Source: Shewanella psychrophila
GTDB taxonomy: Bacteria > Pseudomonadota > Gammaproteobacteria > Enterobacterales > Shewanellaceae
Direction: 5' to 3'
Assembly (NCBI RefSeq): GCF_002005305.1
Contig: NZ_CP014782.1
Coordinates: 2,790,001-2,854,000, forward strand
Length of the DNA stretch: 64,000 nucleotides
The translations under genes were made by a program, and so were the position numbers. Positions 19,701 to 27,584 of the stretch are shown piece by piece. Each line of letters begins with the position of its first letter. The stretch's first letter is position 1. The notes beneath the pieces are model-generated. The model searched no databases. It was not told where the DNA came from and worked only from the letters and a program-made list of their open reading frames with translations.

Positions 19701-21183
19701 TAATCCTAAGGCATTGATCTCGGTTAAATTGGTTTCAGAGCCAGGTGTGGGCACCATAGCCACTGGCGTGGCTAAGGCCTACGCCGATATGATCACCATC
19801 TCAGGATACGATGGCGGTACGGGGGCAAGTCCAATTACCTCAGTTAAGTACGCCGGCAGCCCATGGGAGCTTGGTCTTGCAGAAGTGCATCAGTCTCTGG
19901 TGAAAAACGGATTGCGTCATAAAATCCGTCTTCAGGTCGATGGCGGCTTAAAATCAGGCCGAGACGTCATCAAGGCAGCCTTGCTAGGAGCAGAAAGCTT
20001 CGGTTTCGGTACAGTGCCTATGATAGCTTTGGGATGTAAATACTTGCGTATTTGTCACCTCAACAACTGTGCGACAGGCATAGCAACCCAGAATAAGCAG
20101 CTCAGAAACGAGCATTATCATGGTCTTCCGGAACGTGTGATGACTTATTTCGAGTTCGTTGCCAGAGAAATTCGCGAAGAGATGGCAGCCTTAGGTGTTA
20201 CCGAGTTTGAGCAACTAGTGGGCCGTAGCGACTGGTTACATGCACTGGAAGGCGAAACTCCTAAGCAAAATGGCCTCGACCTAAGCGCTATCCTTTACAC
20301 ACCAGAAGTCCCTGAGGGCAGTGCTGTTACCTGGAAAGAACTCAATCCAACCTCAGATATTGGTGTGCTCAACCAAAAGATCTTAGCTAAGTGTAAAAAC
20401 GCCGTTGAGCAAGGTGAGGAATTATCCACCCGTTTCGAAATTGGCAATGTCGACCGCTCTATTGGGGCCACACTCTCTGGCTTTGTGGCTACAACAGTAG
20501 GTAAGGAGGGAGCTAAATCTCCTATTAAACTGCAGTTTAATGGCAGCGCGGGTCAGAGCTTCGGGGTTTGGAACAGTCCAGGTATCGAATTAACTCTCTG
20601 TGGTGATGCCAACGATTATGTCGGTAAGGGCATGTCCGGCGGCAAAATCACTATACATCCTCCTCTGGGAAGCAACTTCCAAAGCGAGCGCTCATCTATC
20701 ATAGGTAACACTTGCCTCTACGGCGCCTCAGGCGGCAAGTTATTTGCTTCCGGCATTGCCGGTGAACGTTTCGCGGTTAGAAACTCTGGGGCCCTTGCGG
20801 TTGTTGAAGGCCTGGGCGATAACGGTTGTGAATATATGACCGGCGGTATTGTCGTGGTGCTAGGTAAAACAGGTGTTAACTTTGGTGCTGGAATGACGGG
20901 TGGCTTTGCCTATGTCTTCGACCGTTTTGGACGTTTTAACCGAAGAGTTAACACTGAGTTGGTCGATACACAAAAACTCGACTCACCTATACATCAGCAA
21001 CATCTCAAGGGCCTCATAGAGGAACATCTGGCTGAAACGGGCAGTGAACATGCGAAAATGTTACTGAACGATTTTGAAAATTGGCTCGGCTGCTTCGTGA
21101 TAGTCAAACCTAAGAGTGTGCCAGTCTCAGATCTATTGAGACTCGAGCAAAAACAACCAGAGCTCAAAGTGATCGCGGGGTAA
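16735..21183 (+). CDS. gltB: Glutamate synthase large subunit
   Basis: A 1482-residue GltB. The class II glutaminase begins at C13 (RDNCGFGLIAQM), which becomes the N-terminal nucleophile after propeptide removal. The FMN synthase domain shows GGRSNSGEGGEDPRRF, and the 3Fe-4S ligands are in CKYLRICHLNNCATG; the right-handed helix GXGXG domain follows. With GltD it converts glutamine and 2-oxoglutarate to two glutamates. I chose the ATG at 16735 (GGAG six bases upstream) over the ATG four codons earlier. gltD follows after 91 bases. Confidence 0.97.
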   Translation: MSLYHPSFERDNCGFGLIAQMDGEPSHRIVRTAIQGLDRMKHRGGIASDGRTGDGCGLLMQLPVKFFEAVAAENDWHLSRKFAVGVFFLNQDDKLAEEAKQLLEHELEKETLSVAGWRKVPVNSDVLGPIGKASQPQIYQALINSPIGWREKDLERRLYMARRRLEQQLTQDKEFYVASLSGQVIVYKGLMMPADLPEFYLDLADIRLQSSICLFHQRFSTNTSPKWPLAQPFRYLAHNGEINTITCNRQWARARAYKFNAPLLPDLQQAAPFVNETGSDSSSLDNMLEMLLAGGMDLYRAMRLLIPPAWQSNPEMDEELKAFYDFNSMHMEPWDGPAGIVMTNGRHVACAVDRNGLRPSRYVITKDRILTLASEVGIWDYAPDEVVEKGRVGPGELLVLDTLNGQLYSSFEIDNDLKRRHPYKEWMAKNSRTLIPAEDLPNEAQGVSEFNDDQLLQYHKQFGYSREELQDVIWVLAQKGEEATGSMGDDTPMAVLSKKSRTIYDYFRQKFAQVTNPPIDPLREKHVMSLATCVGREQNLFNETTGHAYRVMFNSPVLLYSDFNQLMALDSMYYRANIIDLNYDLSEGLEKAITRICDESERLARTGTTLLILSDRATDKSKQVIPAAMAVGAIQHVLVNKSLRCDTNIVVETATARDPHHFAVLLGFGATAIYPYLAYESICALAKKSDIADTRQLMLNFRQGIDKGLRKIMSKMGISTVASYRCSQQFEAIGLATNVVDLCFNGVISRIEGANFDLLEQDQVKLHKVAFQAHQPLSQGGLLKYVEGGEYHSFNPDVVNTLQACLKDRDYPTYKRFTELVDKRPVATLRDLIEVKGELAAVEVDTVESATSLYPRFDSAAMSIGALSPEAHEALAVAMNRLGGRSNSGEGGEDPRRFNTEGNSKIKQIASGRFGVTAHYLVNAEVLQIKVAQGAKPGEGGQLPGDKVSVEIAGLRNARPGVTLISPPPHHDIYSIEDLAQLIFDLKQINPKALISVKLVSEPGVGTIATGVAKAYADMITISGYDGGTGASPITSVKYAGSPWELGLAEVHQSLVKNGLRHKIRLQVDGGLKSGRDVIKAALLGAESFGFGTVPMIALGCKYLRICHLNNCATGIATQNKQLRNEHYHGLPERVMTYFEFVAREIREEMAALGVTEFEQLVGRSDWLHALEGETPKQNGLDLSAILYTPEVPEGSAVTWKELNPTSDIGVLNQKILAKCKNAVEQGEELSTRFEIGNVDRSIGATLSGFVATTVGKEGAKSPIKLQFNGSAGQSFGVWNSPGIELTLCGDANDYVGKGMSGGKITIHPPLGSNFQSERSSIIGNTCLYGASGGKLFASGIAGERFAVRNSGALAVVEGLGDNGCEYMTGGIVVVLGKTGVNFGAGMTGGFAYVFDRFGRFNRRVNTELVDTQKLDSPIHQQHLKGLIEEHLAETGSEHAKMLLNDFENWLGCFVIVKPKSVPVSDLLRLEQKQPELKVIAG

Positions 21184-21274
21184 ATAATATGATGAAAAAT
21201 AATTTTAAATTTATCGTGATTACACATAAAAAAACAGAATTAAATGTTGAAGTTACAGCGGGGGTAATAGCGAT

Positions 21275-22684
21275 ATGAGCAATGATTTTCAATTTATCGA
21301 AGTCGATCGTATCGATCCGATCAAACACCCTGTAAAGAAGCGCGCCACTCAATTTATTGAGATTTATCAGCCGTTCGCTCAAAGCCAGGTAAAAGAGCAA
21401 TCAGACCGTTGTCTCGATTGTGGTAACCCTTATTGTGAATGGAAATGTCCACTGCACAACTACATCCCTAACTGGTTAAAACTGGCTAAACAAGGCCGCA
21501 TACTAGAAGCGGCAGACTTGGTACATGAAACTAATACCTTGCCTGAGATTTGTGGACGAGTCTGCCCACAAGACAGATTATGTGAAGGCGCCTGCACGCT
21601 CAACGAAGAGTTTGGCGCTGTAACTATCGGCAACGTAGAGAAATACATCACAGATACCGCAATCGAACAAGGCTGGCGCCCAGACTTGAGTAAGGTTGTG
21701 GCTAGAAAAGAGCGTGTCGCTATTGTTGGGGCCGGTCCAGCTGGTCTAGGCTGTGCTGACATTCTGGCCCGAAATGGTGTCCAGGCCGTGGTATTTGACA
21801 AAAACCCTGAGATTGGCGGCCTGCTCACCTACGGTATCCCGGCATTTAAGCTAGATAAAGCTGTGATGGCGACTCGCCGCACGGTAATGGAAGGCATGGG
21901 GATCGAGTTCAAACTGGGTGTGACCATAGGTAAGGATCTGCCCTTCGACGACTTAGTCAATGACTATGACGCCGTATTTATAGGTATGGGAACCTACACT
22001 GCCATGAAGGCGGGTTTGCCCGGTGAAGATGCCCAAGGCGTTCATCAAGCACTGCCTTACCTGATAGGCAATACCCACCACATCATGAGTACTCAAGATA
22101 CTGAATCCCCTTACCTGAATCTGAAAGGCAAGAGAGTGGTAGTACTAGGTGGTGGTGATACCGCCATGGATTGTGTCCGCACTGCAATTCGTCAGGGGGC
22201 TAAAGAAGTCACTTGCGCCTATCGCCGTGACGAACCCAACATGCCAGGCTCTCGCCGCGAAGTACAAAATGCTAAAGAAGAAGGCGTAAACTTCCTCTTC
22301 AACAGGCAGCCTGTATCCATCGAGACCCAAGATGGACAAGTCACCGGCATCACTTGCGTCGAAACCCAGATGGGCGCAGCCGATACCAGTGGACGACGCC
22401 GCGCCGAAGCTATAGAGGGCAGTGAAGCCTTACTCGAAGCCGATGCCATCATCATTGCCTTTGGTTTCCAGCCCAGTCCTGCTAGCTGGCTCAAAGATCA
22501 TAATGTAGACCTTGACCAATGGGGACGTGTGGTCGCACCGAAAGCCGCCGATAATCCATTCCAAACGACCAACCCTAAAGTGTTTGCCGGTGGAGATATG
22601 GTGCGTGGCTCAGATTTAGTCGTAACAGCTATCGCCGAGGGGCGAGATGCGGCACTGGGTATCCTCAATACTTTTGAGTCATAA
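21275..22684 (+). CDS. gltD: Glutamate synthase small subunit
   Basis: A 469-residue GltD, the NADPH-oxidising FAD subunit. The N-terminus carries the 4Fe-4S cysteines (CLDCGNPYCEWKCPLHNYIP and CGRVCPQDRLCEGAC). The FAD dinucleotide fold is VAIVGAGPAGLGCADILA, the NADPH fold VVVLGGGDTAMDCVRTAI, and the C-terminal FAD motif VFAGGDMVRG. It passes electrons to the GltB clusters. It follows gltB on the same strand and ends before a strong terminator. Confidence 0.97.
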   Translation: MSNDFQFIEVDRIDPIKHPVKKRATQFIEIYQPFAQSQVKEQSDRCLDCGNPYCEWKCPLHNYIPNWLKLAKQGRILEAADLVHETNTLPEICGRVCPQDRLCEGACTLNEEFGAVTIGNVEKYITDTAIEQGWRPDLSKVVARKERVAIVGAGPAGLGCADILARNGVQAVVFDKNPEIGGLLTYGIPAFKLDKAVMATRRTVMEGMGIEFKLGVTIGKDLPFDDLVNDYDAVFIGMGTYTAMKAGLPGEDAQGVHQALPYLIGNTHHIMSTQDTESPYLNLKGKRVVVLGGGDTAMDCVRTAIRQGAKEVTCAYRRDEPNMPGSRREVQNAKEEGVNFLFNRQPVSIETQDGQVTGITCVETQMGAADTSGRRRAEAIEGSEALLEADAIIIAFGFQPSPASWLKDHNVDLDQWGRVVAPKAADNPFQTTNPKVFAGGDMVRGSDLVVTAIAEGRDAALGILNTFES

Positions 22685-22765
22685 CAACCAATATTGGTTC
22701 ATCACCTAACCAGATACCGATTGAGATAATAGCAATCTGTATCAATAACGCTTTGCTTGTGATTT

Positions 22766-22791
22766 GCACATCGATTGATGTGCTTTTTTTT
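22766..22791 (+). terminator. Intrinsic terminator of gltBD
   Basis: GCACATC-GATT-GATGTGC is a perfect 7-bp stem with a 4-base loop, followed at once by eight T residues. It lies 82 bases after the gltD stop. Confidence 0.93.
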
Positions 22792-22840
22792 GCCTGTCAA
22801 AAAGCAATCCAACTGATTCCGGCTAGTAAGTTATGCTATA

Positions 22841-22961
22841 TTGGCCGCCATCAAATTCGGCTTAATACATTTACGGTTACTCAATGAAAATCGGTATTAG
22901 TTAGCCTCCATCAATTTTACTTAACACATATTTAAGGTTACTCAATGAAAATCGGTATTAT
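22841..22961 (+). repeat. Duplicated mtnN leader and start
   Basis: The 60 bases before and across the mtnN start occur twice in tandem (about 22841-22900 and 22901-22961). Both copies hold GGTTACTCAATGAAAATCGG. In the first copy the ATG (22884) opens a six-codon reading frame, MKIGIS then TAG; the real mtnN start is at 22945. The left parts (GCCGCCATCAA / GCCTCCATCAA) have diverged. Confidence 0.85.
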
Positions 22962-23637
22962 TGGCGCCATGGAGCCAGAGGTTGCTCATCTTATTGCTGC
23001 TATGACATCTGCAGAGTCAAAGACTATTGCGGGTATTGAATTTATCGCCGGCACACTAGATGGTACTGAGGTGATAGTCACTCGCTCTGGCATAGGAAAA
23101 GTCGCCGCCAGTATCGCCACAACCTTACTTATCGAGAAGTACGCTCCCGATGCCGTGATCAATACAGGCTCAGCCGGTGGTTTCGTCGATGAACTGGCTA
23201 TAGGTGATATCGTTATCTCCACAGAAGTCAGACATCATGATGTCGATGTCACCGCATTTGGCTATGAGATAGGCCAGATGGCCAGTCAACCAGCCGCTTT
23301 TGCGGCCGACGAGAAATTAATGGACGCCGCTTGTAAGGCCGTAGCCAGCCTTGATGATGTGAAAGCCATCCAAGGTTTAATCTGTACTGGCGACAGTTTC
23401 ATCTGCGATCCAGAACGTACTAAGACCATGCTCAGCCATTTTCCAACTATGGCTGCTTGCGAAATGGAAGGAGCTGCCATTGCCCAAGTCTGTCACCAAT
23501 TTAAGGTGCCTTTTGTGGTCATCCGCTCACTATCAGATAATGCCAATAATGACTCTCCGGTCGATTTTGACACTTACTTAGTCAAAGCGGGCCACCAATC
23601 AGCCTTAATGGTGATGGCTTTACTTAAACATCTATAA
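22945..23637 (+). CDS. mtnN: MTA/SAH nucleosidase
   Basis: A 230-residue 5'-methylthioadenosine/S-adenosylhomocysteine nucleosidase. The catalytic residues are E12 (GAMEPEV), E175 (ACEMEGAAIAQV) and D198 (RSLSDNAN), with the phosphorylase-like NTGSAGGF motif near residue 75. It clears SAH and MTA and contributes to autoinducer-2 precursor formation and methionine salvage. The start region is duplicated just upstream, so a six-codon leader peptide with an identical ribosome site precedes it. Confidence 0.96.
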   Translation: MKIGIIGAMEPEVAHLIAAMTSAESKTIAGIEFIAGTLDGTEVIVTRSGIGKVAASIATTLLIEKYAPDAVINTGSAGGFVDELAIGDIVISTEVRHHDVDVTAFGYEIGQMASQPAAFAADEKLMDAACKAVASLDDVKAIQGLICTGDSFICDPERTKTMLSHFPTMAACEMEGAAIAQVCHQFKVPFVVIRSLSDNANNDSPVDFDTYLVKAGHQSALMVMALLKHL

Positions 23638-23692
23638 ATACTAATGTTTATTAGAGTTTAGTAATTACCGAACATCTAGCAAGGTCATTATC

Positions 23693-24676
23693 ATGGTTCC
23701 AGAGTTTGCCCAACAGCTGCTCAACGACAGTTCGTTTTATGAAGGAACCATGATCCTCCTTGTCAGTTTATTGCTGTCTCGCCTCGCGCCACTGCCTAGA
23801 GAGTTTCAACCCATAGTTTGGTTCGGCTTACTTGCTAACGAATTAGCAAAGAAAGTAGCACACAGTAACCGCTCGCCTTCCCAACAAGTCATTGCAGGTT
23901 CAATGGCGGCGATACTATTGATATTGCCTTTCTGGGCCATTATCTATTTCTTGTTACAACTCGCCGCTTTCCCCTGGTTTTTCGAGTTTATTATTCTCTA
24001 TCTCTGCTTAAATGATGATAATTTTAAACAAGTCGCTGGTGAGGTGAGGCAAGCTTTGAGTCGAGAAGATAAAACCCTCGCCAGACAACTGCTCTCTCTA
24101 TGGTTATACCGGGACACAAAACAATTAAGCAGTGTTGGAATCAGCAAGGCCACCATAGAAAAATTGGTCACAACACCAGTTTACGGCACAGTTTCAACCA
24201 TATTATTTTTTAGTATCGGCGGTGCACCTTTGGTACTTGTCGCCCGAATGATAAAGAAGCTTGAGCTTTGTTGGCCAGCGATTAACCCTAAATTTAAGTA
24301 TTTTGGTCAACCAGTTAATCTGCTTAGCGCCGCCTTATTCATCATCCCGAGCTGGTTGTGGAATTTCACTCTAGCGATTCAAGGCGGCCCTAAGAGCATA
24401 CTTTTACTCTTTAAACCCTTGTCTAATAACGGCCCCCTCTATAACTGTATTAACACCTGTGCAATCGCCGCATCGGTACTCAAGGTTGAGCTGGGTGGAC
24501 CGATGAAGTTTAACAATCAGCGCGTCGCGGTCACTAAGCTCATTTACGGCCCTAAGCCCGATAGTCACTCTATCGCTGCTGCAATAAAATTGACCAGTAC
24601 AGGGTATACACTTTGGCTCAGTTTTCTTATCCTGATCCCACTCATCTGGGCAGCACTTCGCTATTTACAGACTTAA
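23693..24676 (+). CDS. cbiB: CobD/CbiB-family cobalamin protein
   Basis: A 327-residue membrane protein of the CobD/CbiB family, the enzyme that joins cobyrate to aminopropanol (phosphate) to make adenosylcobinamide. Typical features are the N-terminal helix, the segment REDKTLARQLLSLWLYRDTK, the glycine-rich IGGAPLVLVARMIKKLE block and four to five membrane segments. The overall similarity is lower than for the enteric protein, as is usual for Shewanella. Whether cobalamin is made de novo or only salvaged cannot be told here. It starts 55 bases after mtnN. Confidence 0.75.
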   Translation: MVPEFAQQLLNDSSFYEGTMILLVSLLLSRLAPLPREFQPIVWFGLLANELAKKVAHSNRSPSQQVIAGSMAAILLILPFWAIIYFLLQLAAFPWFFEFIILYLCLNDDNFKQVAGEVRQALSREDKTLARQLLSLWLYRDTKQLSSVGISKATIEKLVTTPVYGTVSTILFFSIGGAPLVLVARMIKKLELCWPAINPKFKYFGQPVNLLSAALFIIPSWLWNFTLAIQGGPKSILLLFKPLSNNGPLYNCINTCAIAASVLKVELGGPMKFNNQRVAVTKLIYGPKPDSHSIAAAIKLTSTGYTLWLSFLILIPLIWAALRYLQT

Positions 24677-24761
24677 GCGCTTCAATCAGTCTAGACATCT
24701 TCTTATCCATAGGTATCATTCTCATTATCGGCTCAAGACTTCCCGACATAGGCTATAAAAT

Positions 24762-25151
24762 TTGTTCGACAATATTCATGTATCATTAACCACTCCCGCC
24801 TTGCTATTCCCAGCAATTTCCTTGCTGTTGCTGGCCTATACCAATCGATTCTTTGCCCTCGCGGCCCTTATAAGAAGCTTGAGTAGTGACGGAAAACCTG
24901 TTCATTATGAACAATTAAGAAACTTACGTCAGCGGATCAGCATCATCAGGCGCATGCAGGAAGCGGGTGTCATGAGTTTCGCCCTATGTGTGCTCTGCAT
25001 GATTTTCATCTATGTCGGACTCAATAAAACCGGCTCGTTTATCTTTGGCTCTAGTTTGCTTTTACTGCTTTATTCACTGCTGCTCTCGGTGATTGAGATC
25101 CGCATTTCGGTCGATGCCCTCAACCTTCACCTGAAAGAGATGGACGAATGA
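24762..25151 (+). CDS. DUF2721 membrane protein
   Basis: A 129-residue protein with three hydrophobic segments (about 12-35, 70-90, 95-115). The pattern FPAISLLLLAYTNRF, then LAALIRSL, then RRISIIRRM-like basic turn, is that of the DUF2721 family, whose function is unknown. The only in-frame upstream start is TTG at 24762; no ATG lies near, so the start is uncertain. Its stop overlaps the start of the next gene by four bases, implying translational coupling. Confidence 0.8.
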   Translation: MFDNIHVSLTTPALLFPAISLLLLAYTNRFFALAALIRSLSSDGKPVHYEQLRNLRQRISIIRRMQEAGVMSFALCVLCMIFIYVGLNKTGSFIFGSSLLLLLYSLLLSVIEIRISVDALNLHLKEMDE

Positions 25152-25777
25152 TTGAGTGGATCTACTTCTTCGATCTCTGTGGTACCGCCGTATTTGCCCT
25201 CTCAGGGGCGCTAGCCGCGGGGCGACACCGAATGGATCCTTTCGGAGTAATTGTACTCGCCTCGGTCACAGCCGTCGGTGGCGGTAGCATACGAGATGCG
25301 CTTCTTGGGACGACTCCGGTATTTTGGATCCGTGATCCCAATTATATTGTCGTTATCTTGATCACGGTATTAATAACCTTAATTTTGGTTCGAAAACCTA
25401 AGAAGGTCCCCCAACATACCTTGCCCATAGCCGATGCCCTGGGCTTGGCTTTGTTTACAGTTATTGGCGCCGAGAAAGCACTCAATCTCGAACTAGGTGG
25501 AATGATAGCCGTGGTAATGGGCTTGATAACTGGCGTGGGAGGAGGCATTATTCGAGACTTGCTTTGCCGTCAAGTCCCTATGATATTGAGAACAGAGATC
25601 TATGCTACCGCATCTATCTTAGGTGGGATCTGTTATAGCATGAGCATCTATTTAGGTGTGGAGAATATGCATGCCATGCTACTCTCCATGATGGTGGCAC
25701 TTTGCATCAGGCTCGCTTCCATTAAATGGCATCTGTCCCTGCCAGCATTCGATTTAAAGAAAAACTTAAAGAATTAA
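25148..25777 (+). CDS. TRIC-family channel protein (YadS/UPF0126)
   Basis: A 209-residue protein with two homologous halves of three helices each. Each half has the glycine-rich motif seen in prokaryotic TRIC channels: TAVGGGSIRDALLG (about residues 41-54) and TGVGGGIIRDLLCR (about 125-138). Bacterial TRIC proteins form trimeric monovalent cation channels; enteric YadS is related. The physiological role is unclear. It overlaps the preceding DUF2721 gene by four bases. Confidence 0.9.
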   Translation: MIEWIYFFDLCGTAVFALSGALAAGRHRMDPFGVIVLASVTAVGGGSIRDALLGTTPVFWIRDPNYIVVILITVLITLILVRKPKKVPQHTLPIADALGLALFTVIGAEKALNLELGGMIAVVMGLITGVGGGIIRDLLCRQVPMILRTEIYATASILGGICYSMSIYLGVENMHAMLLSMMVALCIRLASIKWHLSLPAFDLKKNLKN

Positions 25778-25779
25778 TT

Positions 25780-26262
25780 ATGATGATCTCACGCTACCTT
25801 TACCTTATTCTTGCTTTTGTTGGCTTACCTGCAGTAGCAAACAACGGAGAGATGCCACTCGAACAGCAGTTGGCAGTGAAGTATATTCAAGCCGTCACAG
25901 ATCATGATTACAAGGTATTAAGCGCCTTCTATGACAGAGACAGCATCTTCAAAGACAGAACAGCAAGCAAGTCCTATACTGGCCGCAGACACATCATTAG
26001 TTTTCTCAGACGCGCCCATCAGGGCGTCCTCGAATACGGCTTTAATATCGAACATATGTTTAACTCTGGTTCTTTGGTCGTGATGATAGGCAGCTACCAC
26101 TACAAGGGGCCTGGAGATCAATTTGGTAAACCCGGTAAGATCATCGACTTGGCAATCCCCGGAGTTACAACCGTCAAATTAGATATGGATAATCGCAGGA
26201 TCGAGGAGCATGAAGATCTGATGGATTACCAAACCATGGCCGATCAACTAGCGGTTCAATAG
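25780..26262 (+). CDS. Secreted SnoaL/NTF2-like protein
   Basis: A 160-residue protein with a signal peptide (about 1-18, ending AVANN). The rest has the pattern of the NTF2/SnoaL cone fold: QQLAVKYIQAVTDHDY then FYDRDSIFKDRTA, and later a DLMDYQTM ending. The fold serves as a small-molecule binding pocket in many proteins; no catalytic residues can be assigned. The start is ATG-ATG at 25780, two bases after the upstream stop. This is the last gene of the ordinary chromosomal block before the accessory region. Confidence 0.8.
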   Translation: MMISRYLYLILAFVGLPAVANNGEMPLEQQLAVKYIQAVTDHDYKVLSAFYDRDSIFKDRTASKSYTGRRHIISFLRRAHQGVLEYGFNIEHMFNSGSLVVMIGSYHYKGPGDQFGKPGKIIDLAIPGVTTVKLDMDNRRIEEHEDLMDYQTMADQLAVQ

Positions 26263-26449
26263 ATTAAACGGCCATATGCCTTAGTCTTAGCTTTAGCCCT
26301 ATTAAGTTCTGTTCTGCACAGTTTGGTTTTTCTTTCCCTTCATCCGTATTCCCCATCATTGAGATCCCCTTTCATCCCATCAGTGAACGTGTTTCAGATC
26401 GACATTTACCGGACTCCCCCGGTTCAGGTGGCCTTGTTAGGGGGATTTA

Positions 26450-26850
26450 ATGCATTTTAAGGAAACCAGTCTGGGACGAAGTACAAAAGGTTCATAATAG
26501 AAAGCCACTCCGGGATAAAGAAGTTGTTTATAGCAATGAGATGACAATAATGGATAAGGTCATCATCACGGACACTAAATAGAAACTTAAGGATATACCA
26601 CTAACCTCACCAAGCTAGAGCTGCATAAGCAAACGGAACAAGACCGTAAATATCAAATATCGCTCACCGAGTCGTGACTCAGTGGCACATGGGGAATGGA
26701 AAACTAGGAAGCATGGTAAAGAAAAGCGTCATATCTGGCGTAAGTTACACCTCGTAGTAGATGCGAATACGCATGAAGTCGTAGCAGGTGTAAAGGCAAT
26801 AAACAAAGTCATAAGACTAGGAATGCCAGTTAAGAAACAGACTACCTAGT
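26450..26850 (+). mobile_element. IS5-family transposase remnant
   Basis: Translation of 26691-26793 reads GEWKTRKHGKEKRHIWRKLH and continues into a VVDANTHEVVAG pattern. This is the conserved segment between the second D and the E of IS5-group DDE transposases. No long open frame surrounds it and stops interrupt it on both sides, so only a fossil remains. The exact ends cannot be set. Confidence 0.75.
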
Positions 26851-26879
26851 TAGCTCACATCCTTGGTGTTGCTGCATCT

Positions 26880-27080
26880 ATAGTGAGGGGTTGGCAACAA
26901 CGTCCTTAAATAGTACTCAGTACAAAGACTGTCCCCTTGAGAAGCTCGGCAATACTCTTTAAACATGAACTTTATTACATACCAGACCATGCAGGTTGGC
27001 TCCATATGGTTGAAATTAACGACATGAGAATGATGACGAAAAAAAGAGAGAGCCAATCAGACTCTCTACTAGTTAACACT
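26880..27080 (+). mobile_element. IS630-like transposase remnant
   Basis: A short frame at 26937-27050 reads ELYYIPDHAGWLHMVEIN, close to the IS630 transposase signature (F/Y)HYTPKHGSWLNMVEIE that carries the catalytic glutamate. The rest of the element is gone. I infer a second, unrelated IS fossil at the island edge. Confidence 0.6.
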
Positions 27081-27170
27081 TGTGTGATCCGGAATATGGA
27101 ATATGGAGATATCTTAAATCATTAATTCCAAGGTAAAACTTCGCACCACTATTTAAAAAGGGGATTATTC

Positions 27171-27584
27171 TTATCCTTTGTCAGTCTTAATTTTAGTGGA
27201 GTTTGCTTTGTGTGAGGCAGACCAATATCTAGCCTTAAATTTATCTTCTAGGATTAAATAGTTAGTTTGTTTTATTGGTTTCCCCAGGCATTTATCAGAA
27301 TTCCTGATTTCTACTTCTTGAAATATTTCACCCATTTTTTCAGATAGTTCCTTCAACTTGATGCACTTGGATTCAGACATGTTTACATCTTTATTTTTTA
27401 GATTTTTTATCTCTCCCTGTAATTTTGTAAAATTTTTAAAAGTCTGAATAAGTTGATCGCCAGACATATATTTAGGAACTTGCCTTACAGATTTAATTGA
27501 TTTATTCAACTTGTTAATTTGTTTATTTGTAACATGGCTTTCATCTTTTCTCTGATTAAGAATACTTCTTATATTAAAATTCAT
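27171..27584 (-). CDS. Hypothetical coiled-coil protein
   Basis: A 137-residue, lysine- and asparagine-rich protein that I do not recognise. Residues about 20-100 are strongly helical with heptad-like leucine/isoleucine spacing (KQINKLNKSIKSV; KLQGEIKNLKNKD). There is no signal peptide or membrane segment. The start ATG is preceded by TTAGG at a long spacing. The base composition is AT-rich like the rest of the accessory region. A secreted substrate or chaperone of the secretion system is possible but unsupported. Confidence 0.45.
   Translation of the reverse strand: MNFNIRSILNQRKDESHVTNKQINKLNKSIKSVRQVPKYMSGDQLIQTFKNFTKLQGEIKNLKNKDVNMSESKCIKLKELSEKMGEIFQEVEIRNSDKCLGKPIKQTNYLILEDKFKARYWSASHKANSTKIKTDKG

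Noticed and set aside
26263..27170. tRNA or attachment site at the island's left border
   Set aside because: I found no tRNA cloverleaf, no integrase and no direct repeat pair that would define an attachment site.
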